DNA from: CBDCUW01 sp963734865
GTDB lineage: Bacteria; Planctomycetota; Planctomycetia; Pirellulales; Pirellulaceae
Length of the DNA stretch: 64,000 bases
Assembly (NCBI GenBank): GCA_963734865.1
Contig: CAVTIV010000007.1
Location: 434,001 to 498,000 of the forward strand
Direction of reading: 5' to 3'
Shown here: positions 19,544 to 28,847 of the stretch, one piece after another
Layout of the letters: each line of letters begins with the position of its first letter
Numbering within the stretch: position 1 is the stretch's first letter
Translations under genes and position numbers: made by a program
Notes under the pieces: generated by a model
Told to the model about the DNA's origin: nothing
Databases searched by the model: none
Seen by the model: the letters and a program-made list of their open reading frames with translations, nothing else

Positions 19544-20355
19544 GTGATGGTCAAAAAAATGATTCTTACCGGCGGCGCGTTGGCGCTGCTTTCCAGTGTG
19601 ACGGTCGGGGTGCCGCTGTTCAGCTACGCACGTTGCGGAGTGAGCTGGCTCGGCGATTCGGCCAGCAATTCGGTGCCTCTGGAGTGGGAGCTGAAGCGAG
19701 CAAGGCAGATGATCACTGACTTGAAGCCAGAGATCGAAGCCAACGCCAAACGAATGGCTCGCGAGAAAATCGAGGTTGTCCGTCTGCAGGAGCAACTCGG
19801 TGACACCGACACGCGGTTGAGCAAGACGCAGTCGGACATTGAGCGACTGAGCGAGGACCTGCGCAGCAACAACGACTACTACACGTATGGCGATCGCACC
19901 TATACGTCGGTCCAGGTCAAGAATGATCTGAGCAATCGGTTCAAGCGGTTCAAGACACGAAAGGCGACATCCGACAAGTTGCAGCAGATGCTCGCAGCGC
20001 GTCAGTCTTCGCTGAAGGCGGCTCACGAGCGAATGGATGCGATGCTCGGCGCGAGCGCCAGTTGGAGGTCGAGGTTGAGAATCTGCAGGCCCGATTGGGA
20101 GCCCTCCGTGTGGCACAGACGAGCACGCAGCTGAACCTGGACGACAGTCAATTGTCACGAACGCGTGAACTGCTCGACGAGATCGCTACGCGAATTGACG
20201 TCGAGGAAGAAACGATGAACGTCGACATGGAGTACTTTGGCGAGATCGATTTGGACGAGCCAAGTGATGAGAACTTGCTCGATGAGATCACGAGCTACTT
20301 TGAACGTGCTCCCGAGCCTCACAGCGAGGCATTTGTGGCAATCCAACTCGACTAA
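19544..20355 (+). CDS. Membrane-anchored coiled-coil protein, frame broken near 20053
   Basis: The N-terminus (MVKKMILTGGALALLSS) is a signal anchor. The rest is almost entirely charged heptad-like helix (LKRARQMITDLKPEIEANAK, LQEQLGDTDTRLSKTQSDIE, LQARLGALRV), resembling the PspA/IM30-like coiled-coil proteins in sequence style only. The first frame stops at 20134; the true product continues in another frame from about 20055 (QLEVEVENLQ...) to the stop at 20353-20355, where it ends in an acidic tail (EYFGEIDLDEPSDENLLDE). A missing third-position base after GCG AG restores one frame of about 270 residues. Ribosome-binding site GGGAGAAA lies just upstream. It is the first gene of the cluster leading to the Ser/Thr kinase, 57 bases before the next gene. 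Confidence 0.7.
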
Positions 20356-20412
20356 TTGTTCGATGCGGACCATTTTGGCAGTAAGTTCACCCTGACACCG
20401 TAGGCTGATTCT

Positions 20413-20988
20413 GTGTCAGCAAATGCCACCTTACCGAACGACCCGCCTCCAGCGTCTCGCTGGAGGCTGTGGATTGACGCGTGTGGTGGTTTTCTGTTGC
20501 TCACCGGCGATAACTGGAGTGTGGGTGGACTGAGTCACGACAAGCCAGCCGATGTTTGTGTCCGAGCCGATTGGCCCCGACGTGCCGGAACGATCCAGCG
20601 GCAGGGCGGAGACTACTTTTGGCAGGGTTCCCTCAAAGGCGACCGGCGGATATTGATCGCTAGCGGCAGCCCATTGCCGATACCGGGATCGGCGTCCGTG
20701 ACAATGCATCAGCCGAGCCCGCTGAGCAATTCGGCGACATTGAAACTGAGCCCGCCCCATCGATTCAACGAACATGTCGACGGTGTGGTTTTTGTCAACG
20801 AGACACTACTGATCGGCCCTCAGCCTGATTGCCACGTCCGCTGCCATCAGTTGGCCGATCGTGCCGTGCTGACTCGTCGAGGTGAGCGATGGTTGGGAAA
20901 GGTCGGATTGGCGAGCGACTTTGAAGAACTGGAACCGGGCAGCCGCATCACACTGCGTTCCCTGGCGATGACGTTGGAAAAGGCATGA
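20413..20988 (+). CDS. FHA-like protein encoded next to a Ser/Thr kinase
   Basis: 191 residues from a GTG start at 20413; no in-frame ATG is suitably placed. The sequence holds two short all-beta modules with the cadence of degenerate FHA domains (LTGDNWSVGG...DVCVRADWPRRAGTIQRQ and LLIGPQPDCHVRCHQLADRAVLTRRG), without clear conserved Arg/Ser/His phosphothreonine-binding residues of a canonical FHA. No signal peptide or membrane segment. Its stop overlaps the kinase start (ATGA), so the two are translationally coupled. A phosphopeptide-reading or scaffolding role for the kinase is inference. Confidence 0.65.
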   Translation: MSANATLPNDPPPASRWRLWIDACGGFLLLTGDNWSVGGLSHDKPADVCVRADWPRRAGTIQRQGGDYFWQGSLKGDRRILIASGSPLPIPGSASVTMHQPSPLSNSATLKLSPPHRFNEHVDGVVFVNETLLIGPQPDCHVRCHQLADRAVLTRRGERWLGKVGLASDFEELEPGSRITLRSLAMTLEKA

Positions 20989-23387
20989 AAGATCCAATCA
21001 AGCCCGCCGCAAAGCAAGAAATGGGCTCTCCCGTGCCCTCCCTGGCCGCCAACGGTGCCTGCGAAACAGGGGCGTCGCCATTGGGCGTCCCACAAAACGG
21101 CAAATGTCCGTTACCCGGAAAGGCATCCGATGATCTTTCTCCTCGGAAATATCGATTCATGACCGCTCTTCTCGATAAACTAAAGGTAAACGGCAACCGA
21201 CCGGATCCCGCACAACCTGAGGATCCCGCTGGAGCGAATCCGGATTCGAGGGCCGAGTCTTCGCAGTTCAGCCTGAACTCGTCCGGCGAGACTGGCGATT
21301 CGCCCAATCGATGGGCGTTCGATGAAACGCAGACGAGTGATATCGGTTCTTCTCGATCCATGACGTTCACTTATCCACCAGGTTCGAAGCCGCTGCCTCG
21401 ATACACGATTCGTCGTGGTATTGGGATGGGTGGATTTGGTGAAGTTTACTTTGCCGTCAGCGACGCCGGGAAAGAGGTCGCGCTGAAACGAATCCAACGC
21501 AACTTGGATGTCGAACTTCGTGGCGTCTCTCATTGCCTGAATCTGAAGCATCCCAATTTGGTCGCATTGTTCGACATTTGTCGTGATTCCAGCGACCAAT
21601 CGTGGGTTGTGATGGAGTACGTCGCCGGTCCCAACCTGCGGCACGTCTTGGACGAGTCACCCGAGGGGTTGCCCGAGGACGAAGTGCGTCGTTGGTTCAG
21701 CGGAATTGCCGCAGGCGTCGGCCATTTGCACTCCGCAGGTCTGGTTCACCGTGACGTCAAACCGGGCAACGTCTTTGATGATCTGGGGATCGTCAAGGTC
21801 GGCGATTACGGACTCAGCAAGTTCATTTCCGCGTCTCACCGCGGCGGGCATACCGAGAGCGTTGGCACGTTCCACTACATGGCACCCGAGATCGGTCGAG
21901 GCCAGTACGGGCGCGAAATCGACATCTATGCGCTCGGGATTCTGCTGTACGAGTTGTTGACCGGCCGAGTACCGTTTGACGGCGAAAGTTGTCACGAGAT
22001 CATCGTCAAACATTTGACCGCATCGCCCGATTTGACAGGGATTGCCGAACCCTACCGGACAACGATCGCGAGATGTCTGGAAAAGGATCCGGCACGGCGT
22101 TATTCCTGCGTCGCAGACATGATGCGTTCGCTCGGCATGGCCGACAGCGCGAGCCCATCGTCGGCGGTATTGGTCGCTGAGCGGGTCGACGGTCCACAGC
22201 GTGGCTCGGTGGGCGGGGCTGGATCCGAACAGCCAACGCCGACGACGGATCCGGTCATGGCGGCAGCCGTGGGCGGTTCGATGAATCATCTGGCTGTCGG
22301 CGATCCAGCGACAGACAACCACGCTGCGTCCACCGGCGCCCGAACAGCAAATTGCCTTCGAGGACACACGGACGAGCCACTCGCTCGCGCCATCCGACAC
22401 AGCATTTCCGACCTCCAGCGGTGGTGGGCGTCACTTGATCGTTCGCCCGGCGCGAAGGCTTTCTTGATGATCGTGGCCGCGTTCGCGTTGATCGTGAACA
22501 CGCACTGGCTGCTGCCGCTACTGTCACTGGTGGCATTCTTCTACGTTCCCTATTACATCGTGCGACAAATGGTACTGCACGTACGACAACAACCGACGTA
22601 CGCCGAAGCACAACGAATCGCCATTGCCGCCGGTTTACCACGCCGGCCCATCACTCGAGCGCAGTGGCGGCAGCACATGAGAACCGACCTTCGCGCCAAG
22701 CGATCGATTCATCGCCTGGCCGAACTCAACACGTCTTGGATTGCGGCAACGCTAACCGCACTCGGAATGGCCTTGACCGCTGGCGTGATCGGTTTGCGAA
22801 GTGGTACAGTCGATGCGGTCGCGGTGGCTCCCTATGGCTGGATGGCGATCGTGGTCCTGATCGCGTCATTGAGTTTGCTGGGCATGGGCAAGCTGTGGGA
22901 ACGCGAGGAGGGTGAAGGTTTGCCGCGACGGTTGGTGCTTGCCGGCGTTGGCGCAGGTGTCGGCGTGGCCGCTTACGCGATCAGCGAATTCTTGATGTTG
23001 CCGCTCGATGCCACGACGGCGCGTGAGGTGGATGCGACCAACTTGCCACAGGCACTTTATGACGCCAATGGCCATCCGATGGCCTCGGCAATGATGGCCC
23101 ATTTCGCGTTACTGTTCGCCGCGCTTCGCTGGTGGAAACCAGTCGACCCGCTTCGTCGAACTCGTTTGAGTTTGTGGTCGGTTGCGGTTGCCGTCGTCGT
23201 CGAATGGGCTGTGCACCAGGTGTTGCCCATTCCGCAACCCGCCGGAATGCTGATCGCCGGCGGAATCGCCATCGCCGTGCAGATGGCAGCTCCCTGGATC
23301 AACCCCCGTTCCGTTGAACCATCGGCGAATCCGTATCCCAGAACAACTGTCGATGGACAAGCGATCGGTACAAGGAGTGTGGCATGA
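20985..23387 (+). CDS. Membrane Ser/Thr protein kinase (PknB-type)
   Basis: 800 residues. A disordered N-terminus (1-135) precedes a complete Hanks-type kinase domain (about 137-385): glycine loop GIGMGGFGEVY, ATP-site Lys168, HRDVKPGN with catalytic Asp257, a DYG (274-276) in place of DFG, and GTFHYMAPE. After a linker of about 100 residues come several hydrophobic segments (FLMIVAAFALIVNTHWLLPLL, WIAATLTALGMALTAGVIGL, WMAIVVLIASLSLLGMG and others to about 770), so the kinase is anchored by a multi-pass C-terminal membrane domain. It overlaps its neighbours on both sides by ATGA. Unlike typical PknB there are no PASTA repeats. Substrates are likely the neighbouring products, but this is not shown. 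Confidence 0.9.
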   Translation: MKDPIKPAAKQEMGSPVPSLAANGACETGASPLGVPQNGKCPLPGKASDDLSPRKYRFMTALLDKLKVNGNRPDPAQPEDPAGANPDSRAESSQFSLNSSGETGDSPNRWAFDETQTSDIGSSRSMTFTYPPGSKPLPRYTIRRGIGMGGFGEVYFAVSDAGKEVALKRIQRNLDVELRGVSHCLNLKHPNLVALFDICRDSSDQSWVVMEYVAGPNLRHVLDESPEGLPEDEVRRWFSGIAAGVGHLHSAGLVHRDVKPGNVFDDLGIVKVGDYGLSKFISASHRGGHTESVGTFHYMAPEIGRGQYGREIDIYALGILLYELLTGRVPFDGESCHEIIVKHLTASPDLTGIAEPYRTTIARCLEKDPARRYSCVADMMRSLGMADSASPSSAVLVAERVDGPQRGSVGGAGSEQPTPTTDPVMAAAVGGSMNHLAVGDPATDNHAASTGARTANCLRGHTDEPLARAIRHSISDLQRWWASLDRSPGAKAFLMIVAAFALIVNTHWLLPLLSLVAFFYVPYYIVRQMVLHVRQQPTYAEAQRIAIAAGLPRRPITRAQWRQHMRTDLRAKRSIHRLAELNTSWIAATLTALGMALTAGVIGLRSGTVDAVAVAPYGWMAIVVLIASLSLLGMGKLWEREEGEGLPRRLVLAGVGAGVGVAAYAISEFLMLPLDATTAREVDATNLPQALYDANGHPMASAMMAHFALLFAALRWWKPVDPLRRTRLSLWSVAVAVVVEWAVHQVLPIPQPAGMLIAGGIAIAVQMAAPWINPRSVEPSANPYPRTTVDGQAIGTRSVA

Positions 23388-24013
23388 ATCAAATGATACC
23401 AACCAGTTCTGCCTGTCTGGTGCTGATGTTGCTAGCTCCCTCAGCGGCCCGGGCTGCCGACGAGAATACGAAGATCAACAGCGCCAAGGAACCCGCACCG
23501 TTGTCGGTCGCGCCGTTAGACCACATCGAGTATCCCGAGGATCGGCCCGATTGGGTTAGCGCGGCGCCGAGTTTAAAAGAGTTTCCTCACACTTGGGTCG
23601 TCGTATCTGGTCCAAGTGACACGCCGGAAGAGAGCGCCGCAGATCTCAAGTTGATGGAACGGGCGGCGATCGCAACCTACATCAAGGGACTCCCGGGTGC
23701 CGACGGTCGGTTCGACTTTTATCCTATCACCGACGAATGGATCGAAAACGAACTGGTTTGCCGCCGATATGCCGGCCAACTCACCGAAGGCGGCATGGAA
23801 CGGTACGAGCATGCGGTTGAATTAAGATTCGACAAAGAGACGCAAAAACAGATGCTTGCGTCGCTGAAGAATGTCGAAGTTCGCGAGCGGTTGGGGGCGA
23901 TTGGTGTGCTGGTGTTTACCGGACTGATCGGCCTGATTTGCAGCTCCGCCTTCGTGGGCATGCTCAGCCGGCGGGCCGAGCGCCGCGCATCGGGAAACGT
24001 CTCGGTCGCATAA
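23384..24013 (+). CDS. Secreted/membrane protein of the kinase cluster, function unknown
   Basis: 209 residues, start overlapping the kinase stop (ATGA). N-terminal signal peptide (CLVLMLLAPSAARAADE), a periplasmic domain with YPEDRPDWVSAAP, FPHTWVVVSGPSDTPEE and YAGQLTEGGMERYEHAVELRF, then a single C-terminal membrane span (IGVLVFTGLIGLICSSAFVGML) with a positive tail. The topology (domain outside, tail inside) would let it pass information to or from the kinase. The central domain is seen in planctomycete hypothetical proteins; no known family is recognised. Confidence 0.75.
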   Translation: MNQMIPTSSACLVLMLLAPSAARAADENTKINSAKEPAPLSVAPLDHIEYPEDRPDWVSAAPSLKEFPHTWVVVSGPSDTPEESAADLKLMERAAIATYIKGLPGADGRFDFYPITDEWIENELVCRRYAGQLTEGGMERYEHAVELRFDKETQKQMLASLKNVEVRERLGAIGVLVFTGLIGLICSSAFVGMLSRRAERRASGNVSVA

Positions 24014-24090
24014 CCGGAACCGACGCCAACACTCGCCGTATAATCGAGACTCGGAAATCGCAGGAAAATTCGCAACAGGGGTGATCGAGA

Positions 24091-25188
24091 ATGCGTCTGC
24101 CAGTATTGTTCTGCATTTCTTTGTCGATGGTCGCAACGAGCTGGGGACAGCAATTCGAACTCGTGGAACCGAGCGGGCAGGTGGCGGCTACCGTCCAGGT
24201 CGAGCGTGGAGGACTGCGGTTCTCCGATCGCAGCGGCGAACGTCGTTTTTACGGTCGCGAACAACGTTATGACTCTGGCGACGGCCTGTTTGCAGGCTAT
24301 TTCAATCTCGAATTGAACCGTGCCTTGCGATTCCCACGATCGGGCCAGGGGAAGATGCAAGTCGTCGATTTTGACGACCGGTCTCCTCGTTTTCGTTACT
24401 CGCAACAAGCGGTACGACGGAGAGGATCGAACAACCGCCCCGTCGTGGTTGCGCCGCCGCCAGCGATTGGCTATCCAGGCTATGGCTTTGGGTTTCCTGT
24501 CCCGGGGATTGGCTATCCGGGCTTTGGTCCGATTGGTCCCGTCAACCCAGGCGGACCGTTCTACTCGCTCTACTCGCAGCCCCCCATCATCGGATATCGG
24601 TACCCGCAGTCGGTCCTGATCGAATCGAATATTCAGCCCAATCCCGCTCTAGCTGACGTACAAGTTCAGCTTTTCAATGGTGGTCCTCGCGAGATTCAGG
24701 TCGGTGTCGTGGATGTTCGGAATCCGGCGCCGACACGATCCATGCGAATCCAACCACGAACCGGAGTCGAGATCGAGGTGCAGCGGGATCCCGGCGGACA
24801 ACGAATCGATCGTTACCAAACCATCACGCCGCTGGGCGATACGATCACGAAGGAAATCGTCAGACCCATCCCGCCCGCAGTCCGCTACGAAATCGTGGTC
24901 CATGAATGGGCGATGCAATCGATCGCGATCGACCGTACCGGCAAGAGTCCGAACGTGATCGAAGACATCAACTTTCAGGGGAAAGGGCTCGGCCGATTCC
25001 CGTTGCCGCCCGGAGACCAGTTGCAGTCGGGGACGATTGACGTTTACCGCGCCGCGATCGACAGCGGCAACCAAGGCACGGTCGGCCCAATTGTCGCGGA
25101 GGAAGATCCCAGTAGCGGCCCTTCACCGCTGGAACGGGCGATTCTCGAGGCCCAACAACGCGCCCAGGGCAACAGCCAACCAAAGTGA
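24091..25188 (+). CDS. Secreted Gly/Pro-rich hypothetical protein
   Basis: 365 residues with a signal peptide (LPVLFCISLSMVATSWGQ) and ATG 24091 behind GGGGTGATCGAGA. The first third is a beta-rich region with an extended Arg-rich stretch (VRRRGSNNRP); a Gly/Pro/Tyr-rich linker (about 125-185, GYPGYGFGFPVPGIGYPGFG) follows, then a beta domain ending near SGTIDVYRAAI. The last 30 residues are Gln/Ala-rich. No catalytic motif seen. It converges on the minus-strand gene at 25198 with only 9 bases between the stops. 77 bases downstream of the kinase cluster, so it may or may not be part of that transcript. Confidence 0.75.
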   Translation: MRLPVLFCISLSMVATSWGQQFELVEPSGQVAATVQVERGGLRFSDRSGERRFYGREQRYDSGDGLFAGYFNLELNRALRFPRSGQGKMQVVDFDDRSPRFRYSQQAVRRRGSNNRPVVVAPPPAIGYPGYGFGFPVPGIGYPGFGPIGPVNPGGPFYSLYSQPPIIGYRYPQSVLIESNIQPNPALADVQVQLFNGGPREIQVGVVDVRNPAPTRSMRIQPRTGVEIEVQRDPGGQRIDRYQTITPLGDTITKEIVRPIPPAVRYEIVVHEWAMQSIAIDRTGKSPNVIEDINFQGKGLGRFPLPPGDQLQSGTIDVYRAAIDSGNQGTVGPIVAEEDPSSGPSPLERAILEAQQRAQGNSQPK

Positions 25189-25197
25189 AAGTGTGAT

Positions 25198-27201
25198 TCA
25201 AACGCGGCGAATGAATTCTTCGGCATAACTGCGAACCTCGCGGCCATTGAGCACATGAACCATTCTTAATTGCTGCACCTGTTCATCACTGAACGAATTC
25301 AGCGGCACGTGAATCAGATGTTTCTTGTGTCGCCGCGCCAATCGCCGCCAACCGCCCCCAGGTGGCAGATAGGACAGCAATGCGATTTCACGGGCACGCG
25401 AGTGAAGACATGCCGCCGCGATCAATCGTTCCTCGAGTGTTTCGGTGTAGTCCAAACGCGGGTCGGCCCAAACATCGGGGATAGCGATCGGCGGATAAAG
25501 AAACATCGCTCCGCCATAAATGCTCAAGCCAATTCCCGGTCCCACCATTTCGTCTTGAAAATGAGTCGCGAACAGAGCCAGCGTCGATTCACTTTGATGC
25601 TCGGCGAACCAGGTGGTGCGCCAGGGATAGTCTCTGGGGTCCGCCGGCGAATTGAACAACATCACACAGGCGTCCAGGTTCCCACGACTCGGCGGAACGA
25701 CTTTCACGTAGATCTGCTTTTCGTACCAATGTCTCAGCGTGTCCCGAATGTCGATGCCGTCCATGACGCTGGTTGTGAACTTCTCGGTACGTGCCAAGTC
25801 GCTACCGATGATTGCTTGGGCCCGGTCGAACACTCGAGTACGAAAATTCTCGATACGCTCATCTTCGGGAGGGTAGCTGCATTGACTGTAAGGGTTCCAT
25901 CGGTACTTCCAGCGATCTTTCTCGAAATCACTGGGGCGTCGCTGCAACTCGCATGACCGCCAAGTCATCGGCGGTCCGGGCAGTCTGCTGACAAGCGACA
26001 CGATCTCGCCGTCGGGCAACCTCGCCTGATCAATACCCAGCGACACGCTTTGCAATTCGTCATGGTCAGGCGAGTTCCTGGCGTACAAGTATTCGCTGGC
26101 GAGTTCCGCAACATGCAAGGCAAACTGATCACCCAAAATTTGCTTGGTAGCAATGACGATGGAGACCAAATCGGGCGTCATCCGGCGGTGAATCAAGGAC
26201 AGATTCCGGATGTATTGCAAACATTTTGAAAGCAACAGCGGGGTAACGCGGCGGGCGCGATTGCCCAGATCCTTGCGGTACGCAGTGCGTGCCGCAATCA
26301 ACAACTCCTTCACTCCATCCACCTGCAAATCGTCGTCTTCCTCCAATTCGGATCTGGCTCGTTCGTACAACGCCGTGATGAACGGCAGTTCACCAAATAG
26401 AAACGTCAGAGTCCTCGGATTCACCGCGTAACGCACCGGCGGTTGAACCACATCATGTTCGGGCACCGGAACTCGCTCGGGAAGTTGTCGGGCTGCAATC
26501 GAATCGCCTCCCGCTTTCGAGGCGAACAACTCCGTGTAAGCCTCGCGGATCCATGGCCAATGCAGGACACTGGCGACCAGCAGAATCCGTTCATACTGGT
26601 CCTCCAGTTCGGCAAGTCGCCAAGCCATGTGGACTATCCTGGCCCGTGTCTGCTGGTCGGGCGGCCGAGTGATCGTGGGCAGCAAGGCGGCAGCGAATTT
26701 CTCGGGCGAGACGTGGCGGACGGCATACGGATCGGGCATCACCGTCGAGTATGGCCGGAAGGGGTCAGTCTCGAGGTCGATGTATGCACGGGGAATATGC
26801 TCACCCATGGCGGCCCGAATCGACATCACGACCGGCTGGCATGGATCGATCGGCACGTAGCTGACCGGTGGGGCGTCAAACTCCTCCTCCTCCCCGCGAG
26901 AATCGTCTTCCGAAGCGTCCCAATCGTGCACTTCCCAAGTCGGGCATGCGTCGCCGGGCGGGAACCGGAGTGTCGACGGCTGAATGACAATCGACGGGCG
27001 TGGCAGTTCGACCACCGCCGCTTCGACAGCGTCGCGAAATGAGAGGGGCAGCGGAACGGCCACGCAGTCGAATGACTTCTCGAGCAGCCAAGACCGGACG
27101 GTCAATGCGAACTGTCCGCTGCCATGGATGACGGGCAGAATCGCGATCCGCGAGCCGATTCGCAGCAGTTCAGGAACCCGAGATCGGTCCGAAAAACTCA
27201 T
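25198..27201 (-). CDS. Large cytoplasmic protein of unknown function
   Basis: 667 residues from ATG 27201, supported by GGGGA at about 8 bases; an earlier start at 27282 lacks this. No signal peptide or membrane span. The N-terminus (SRIAILPVIHGSGQFALTVR ... FDCVAVPLPLSF) recalls the opening strand-helix of ChaN/TraB-like and DUF5682-type proteins, but this is weak. Further marks: an acidic patch EDDSRGEEEEFD (about 125), PRAYIDLETDPFR, WRLAELEDQYERIL, RRVTPLLLSKCLQYIRNLSLIHRR, and a C-terminal domain ending LSYLPPGGGWRRLARRHKKH. The pattern suggests an enzyme-like multi-domain protein widely kept in planctomycetes. I do not recognise the family. Confidence 0.75.
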   Translation of the reverse strand: MSFSDRSRVPELLRIGSRIAILPVIHGSGQFALTVRSWLLEKSFDCVAVPLPLSFRDAVEAAVVELPRPSIVIQPSTLRFPPGDACPTWEVHDWDASEDDSRGEEEEFDAPPVSYVPIDPCQPVVMSIRAAMGEHIPRAYIDLETDPFRPYSTVMPDPYAVRHVSPEKFAAALLPTITRPPDQQTRARIVHMAWRLAELEDQYERILLVASVLHWPWIREAYTELFASKAGGDSIAARQLPERVPVPEHDVVQPPVRYAVNPRTLTFLFGELPFITALYERARSELEEDDDLQVDGVKELLIAARTAYRKDLGNRARRVTPLLLSKCLQYIRNLSLIHRRMTPDLVSIVIATKQILGDQFALHVAELASEYLYARNSPDHDELQSVSLGIDQARLPDGEIVSLVSRLPGPPMTWRSCELQRRPSDFEKDRWKYRWNPYSQCSYPPEDERIENFRTRVFDRAQAIIGSDLARTEKFTTSVMDGIDIRDTLRHWYEKQIYVKVVPPSRGNLDACVMLFNSPADPRDYPWRTTWFAEHQSESTLALFATHFQDEMVGPGIGLSIYGGAMFLYPPIAIPDVWADPRLDYTETLEERLIAAACLHSRAREIALLSYLPPGGGWRRLARRHKKHLIHVPLNSFSDEQVQQLRMVHVLNGREVRSYAEEFIRRV

Positions 27202-27553
27202 ACCGAATTCCCCTTTTCCAACGGCGGTTGCCAAACTATATTTACGCGCGTTCGGATCAGCGATGATTGTCGCCCACACCAAACGGAACGATCGTTCCAG
27301 AAGTCAATCGATCAAGGTGTTGGTTGAATCCGCATCATTCCAATTCAGATCGAGTGTTCGCACAGTCCATTATTTGAACGCAGGCGTCAATTGATGCCTG
27401 CGTTTCCTTTTTGCGCCGAACCGCGAAGGCCAACATCATGGTCCAGGGGTCAGGCCTCCGTCAGGCCGGGCACCCTTTGGGCCATCTGGCTGTTGAGGCC
27501 TAGCCCCTGTTTCGCAGTATCACGCCGGTCTCGTCCCTGACGTCGCCAATCCA
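27202..27553. other. Intergenic region with terminator-like hairpin
   Basis: 352 bases between the start of the unknown protein gene and the end of the M16 gene. Apart from the hairpin listed separately, it has short direct repeats of GTCAGGCC around 27452-27470. No gene is supported. Confidence 0.4.
27377..27413 (+). terminator. Perfect 9-bp stem hairpin followed by T-rich stretch
   Basis: AACGCAGGC (27377-27385) and GCCTGCGTT (27396-27404) pair perfectly around a 10-base loop, followed on the plus strand by TCCTTTTT. On the minus strand it lies downstream of the M16/miaB operon (ends 27554) but lacks a following T-run there. Most likely a terminator for transcripts of that operon or for plus-strand read-through. 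Confidence 0.5.
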
Positions 27554-28810
27554 TTAACTTGCCGACGGTTGGACGTTGGGAGCGGCCAACACGTCGGTCG
27601 ATTCATTGCACAAATATTTCTTGGCCGCGGCGTTGACCGAATCGATGTCAAGCCGACGAAATCGGTCCAGCAAATCATCGGTACTGAAGTACTCGTTGCA
27701 CGTCAGCCAGCGACTACCGAGGCTGAACAATCGGTTACTCGGCCGCTCGGTTTGCATGATGCACCCGGCGACCGCTTTGTTGACGGCCTGTTTCAGCTCG
27801 TCTGGTTCGGCGCCATCGCGGCTGGTTCGCTGGAACACCTCATCGGTCAACCTTCGATTCGAACCGATATCTTCGGGCGCGCAAACGACGTAGGTAAACC
27901 AAGCGCCGGTATCGCTGAACTCCTGCGGCCATACGGTAGCGACTTCCGCGCGACCGGTATCGATCAGCTCCCAGAATAGCCGGCTTCCTCCTTCGTCACC
28001 GATGATCGAGGCCAGGATGCGCACAGCAAAACGGTCTTCGCTGTTCATACTCGGGCCCGGAGCCATCTGAATGAGGTAGGCTTGATGCGCCTCAGCGACC
28101 TGCAATGAAGGATCAAGCAAGATTCCTTTCGGCATCACGGATGCGTCGTCGCTGGCCGGCGGGGTGCCGATCGGCCGTGACGACCACTGCCGAGTCTGTT
28201 CCTCGACCGCTGCAACCAACGCGTCGAAGTCCACGTTGCCGCTCGCCGCCAAGACGATATTCTCAGGACGGTAACGGCGGTTGAAATAGTCCCGCATCCG
28301 ATCGGCCGTCATCGAGGCGATCGATTCGGTCGTCCCCAAGACACGGCGTCCGATACCTCGCGGCCCGAAGTGAATCTCCATCGCTCGCTCGAATGCCCCG
28401 AAGGGAGGCTGGTCCTCGTACTTGGCGATCTCTTCCAGAATCACTTGGCGTTCGGTGTCAAATTCGGCATCGTCCAACGACGGGCTCAACATGTCGGTCA
28501 GCAAATCGATGATGCGATCTTGAAATTTCGGCAACACGGTCGCGTAGTAGACCGTCTGTTCCTCGCTGGTGTAGGCATTGCTTTGTCCACCGAGCTCATC
28601 CAGTTCACGATTCACGGCGGCGGCGGTACGCCGCTGGGTGCCCTTGAACATCATGTGTTCAAGAAAGTGGCTCAACCCCGATTCCATGTCGGTCTCGTTG
28701 CGTGAGCCGGCGCGGACAAAATAGCCGAACGCCGCCGAGTATCCCCGCTGATCGATCTCGGCGGCGACTCGGAGACCATTGGATAACGTGGCCTGTCGAA
28801 ACTCGGGCAT
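27554..28810 (-). CDS. M16 family zinc peptidase, catalytic type
   Basis: 418 residues, the standard size for a one-unit M16B (pitrilysin/processing-peptidase-like) protein. The inverted zinc motif HFLEH (His48, Glu51, His52) is intact, followed by the third ligand region in VILEEIAKYED and the strand YAT.LPKFQDRIIDLLTDML. The second half has the non-catalytic M16 lobe. It follows its paralogue by 37 bases at the end of the run recQ-like > small protein > miaB > M16 > M16. Bacterial M16B proteins often act as a pair of active and inactive subunits; the partner here is the product of 28848-30110. Confidence 0.92.
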   Translation of the reverse strand: MPEFRQATLSNGLRVAAEIDQRGYSAAFGYFVRAGSRNETDMESGLSHFLEHMMFKGTQRRTAAAVNRELDELGGQSNAYTSEEQTVYYATVLPKFQDRIIDLLTDMLSPSLDDAEFDTERQVILEEIAKYEDQPPFGAFERAMEIHFGPRGIGRRVLGTTESIASMTADRMRDYFNRRYRPENIVLAASGNVDFDALVAAVEEQTRQWSSRPIGTPPASDDASVMPKGILLDPSLQVAEAHQAYLIQMAPGPSMNSEDRFAVRILASIIGDEGGSRLFWELIDTGRAEVATVWPQEFSDTGAWFTYVVCAPEDIGSNRRLTDEVFQRTSRDGAEPDELKQAVNKAVAGCIMQTERPSNRLFSLGSRWLTCNEYFSTDDLLDRFRRLDIDSVNAAAKKYLCNESTDVLAAPNVQPSAS

Positions 28811-28847
28811 GATATAGATCTATCTGAATTCGTGAATTGACGAAGGA

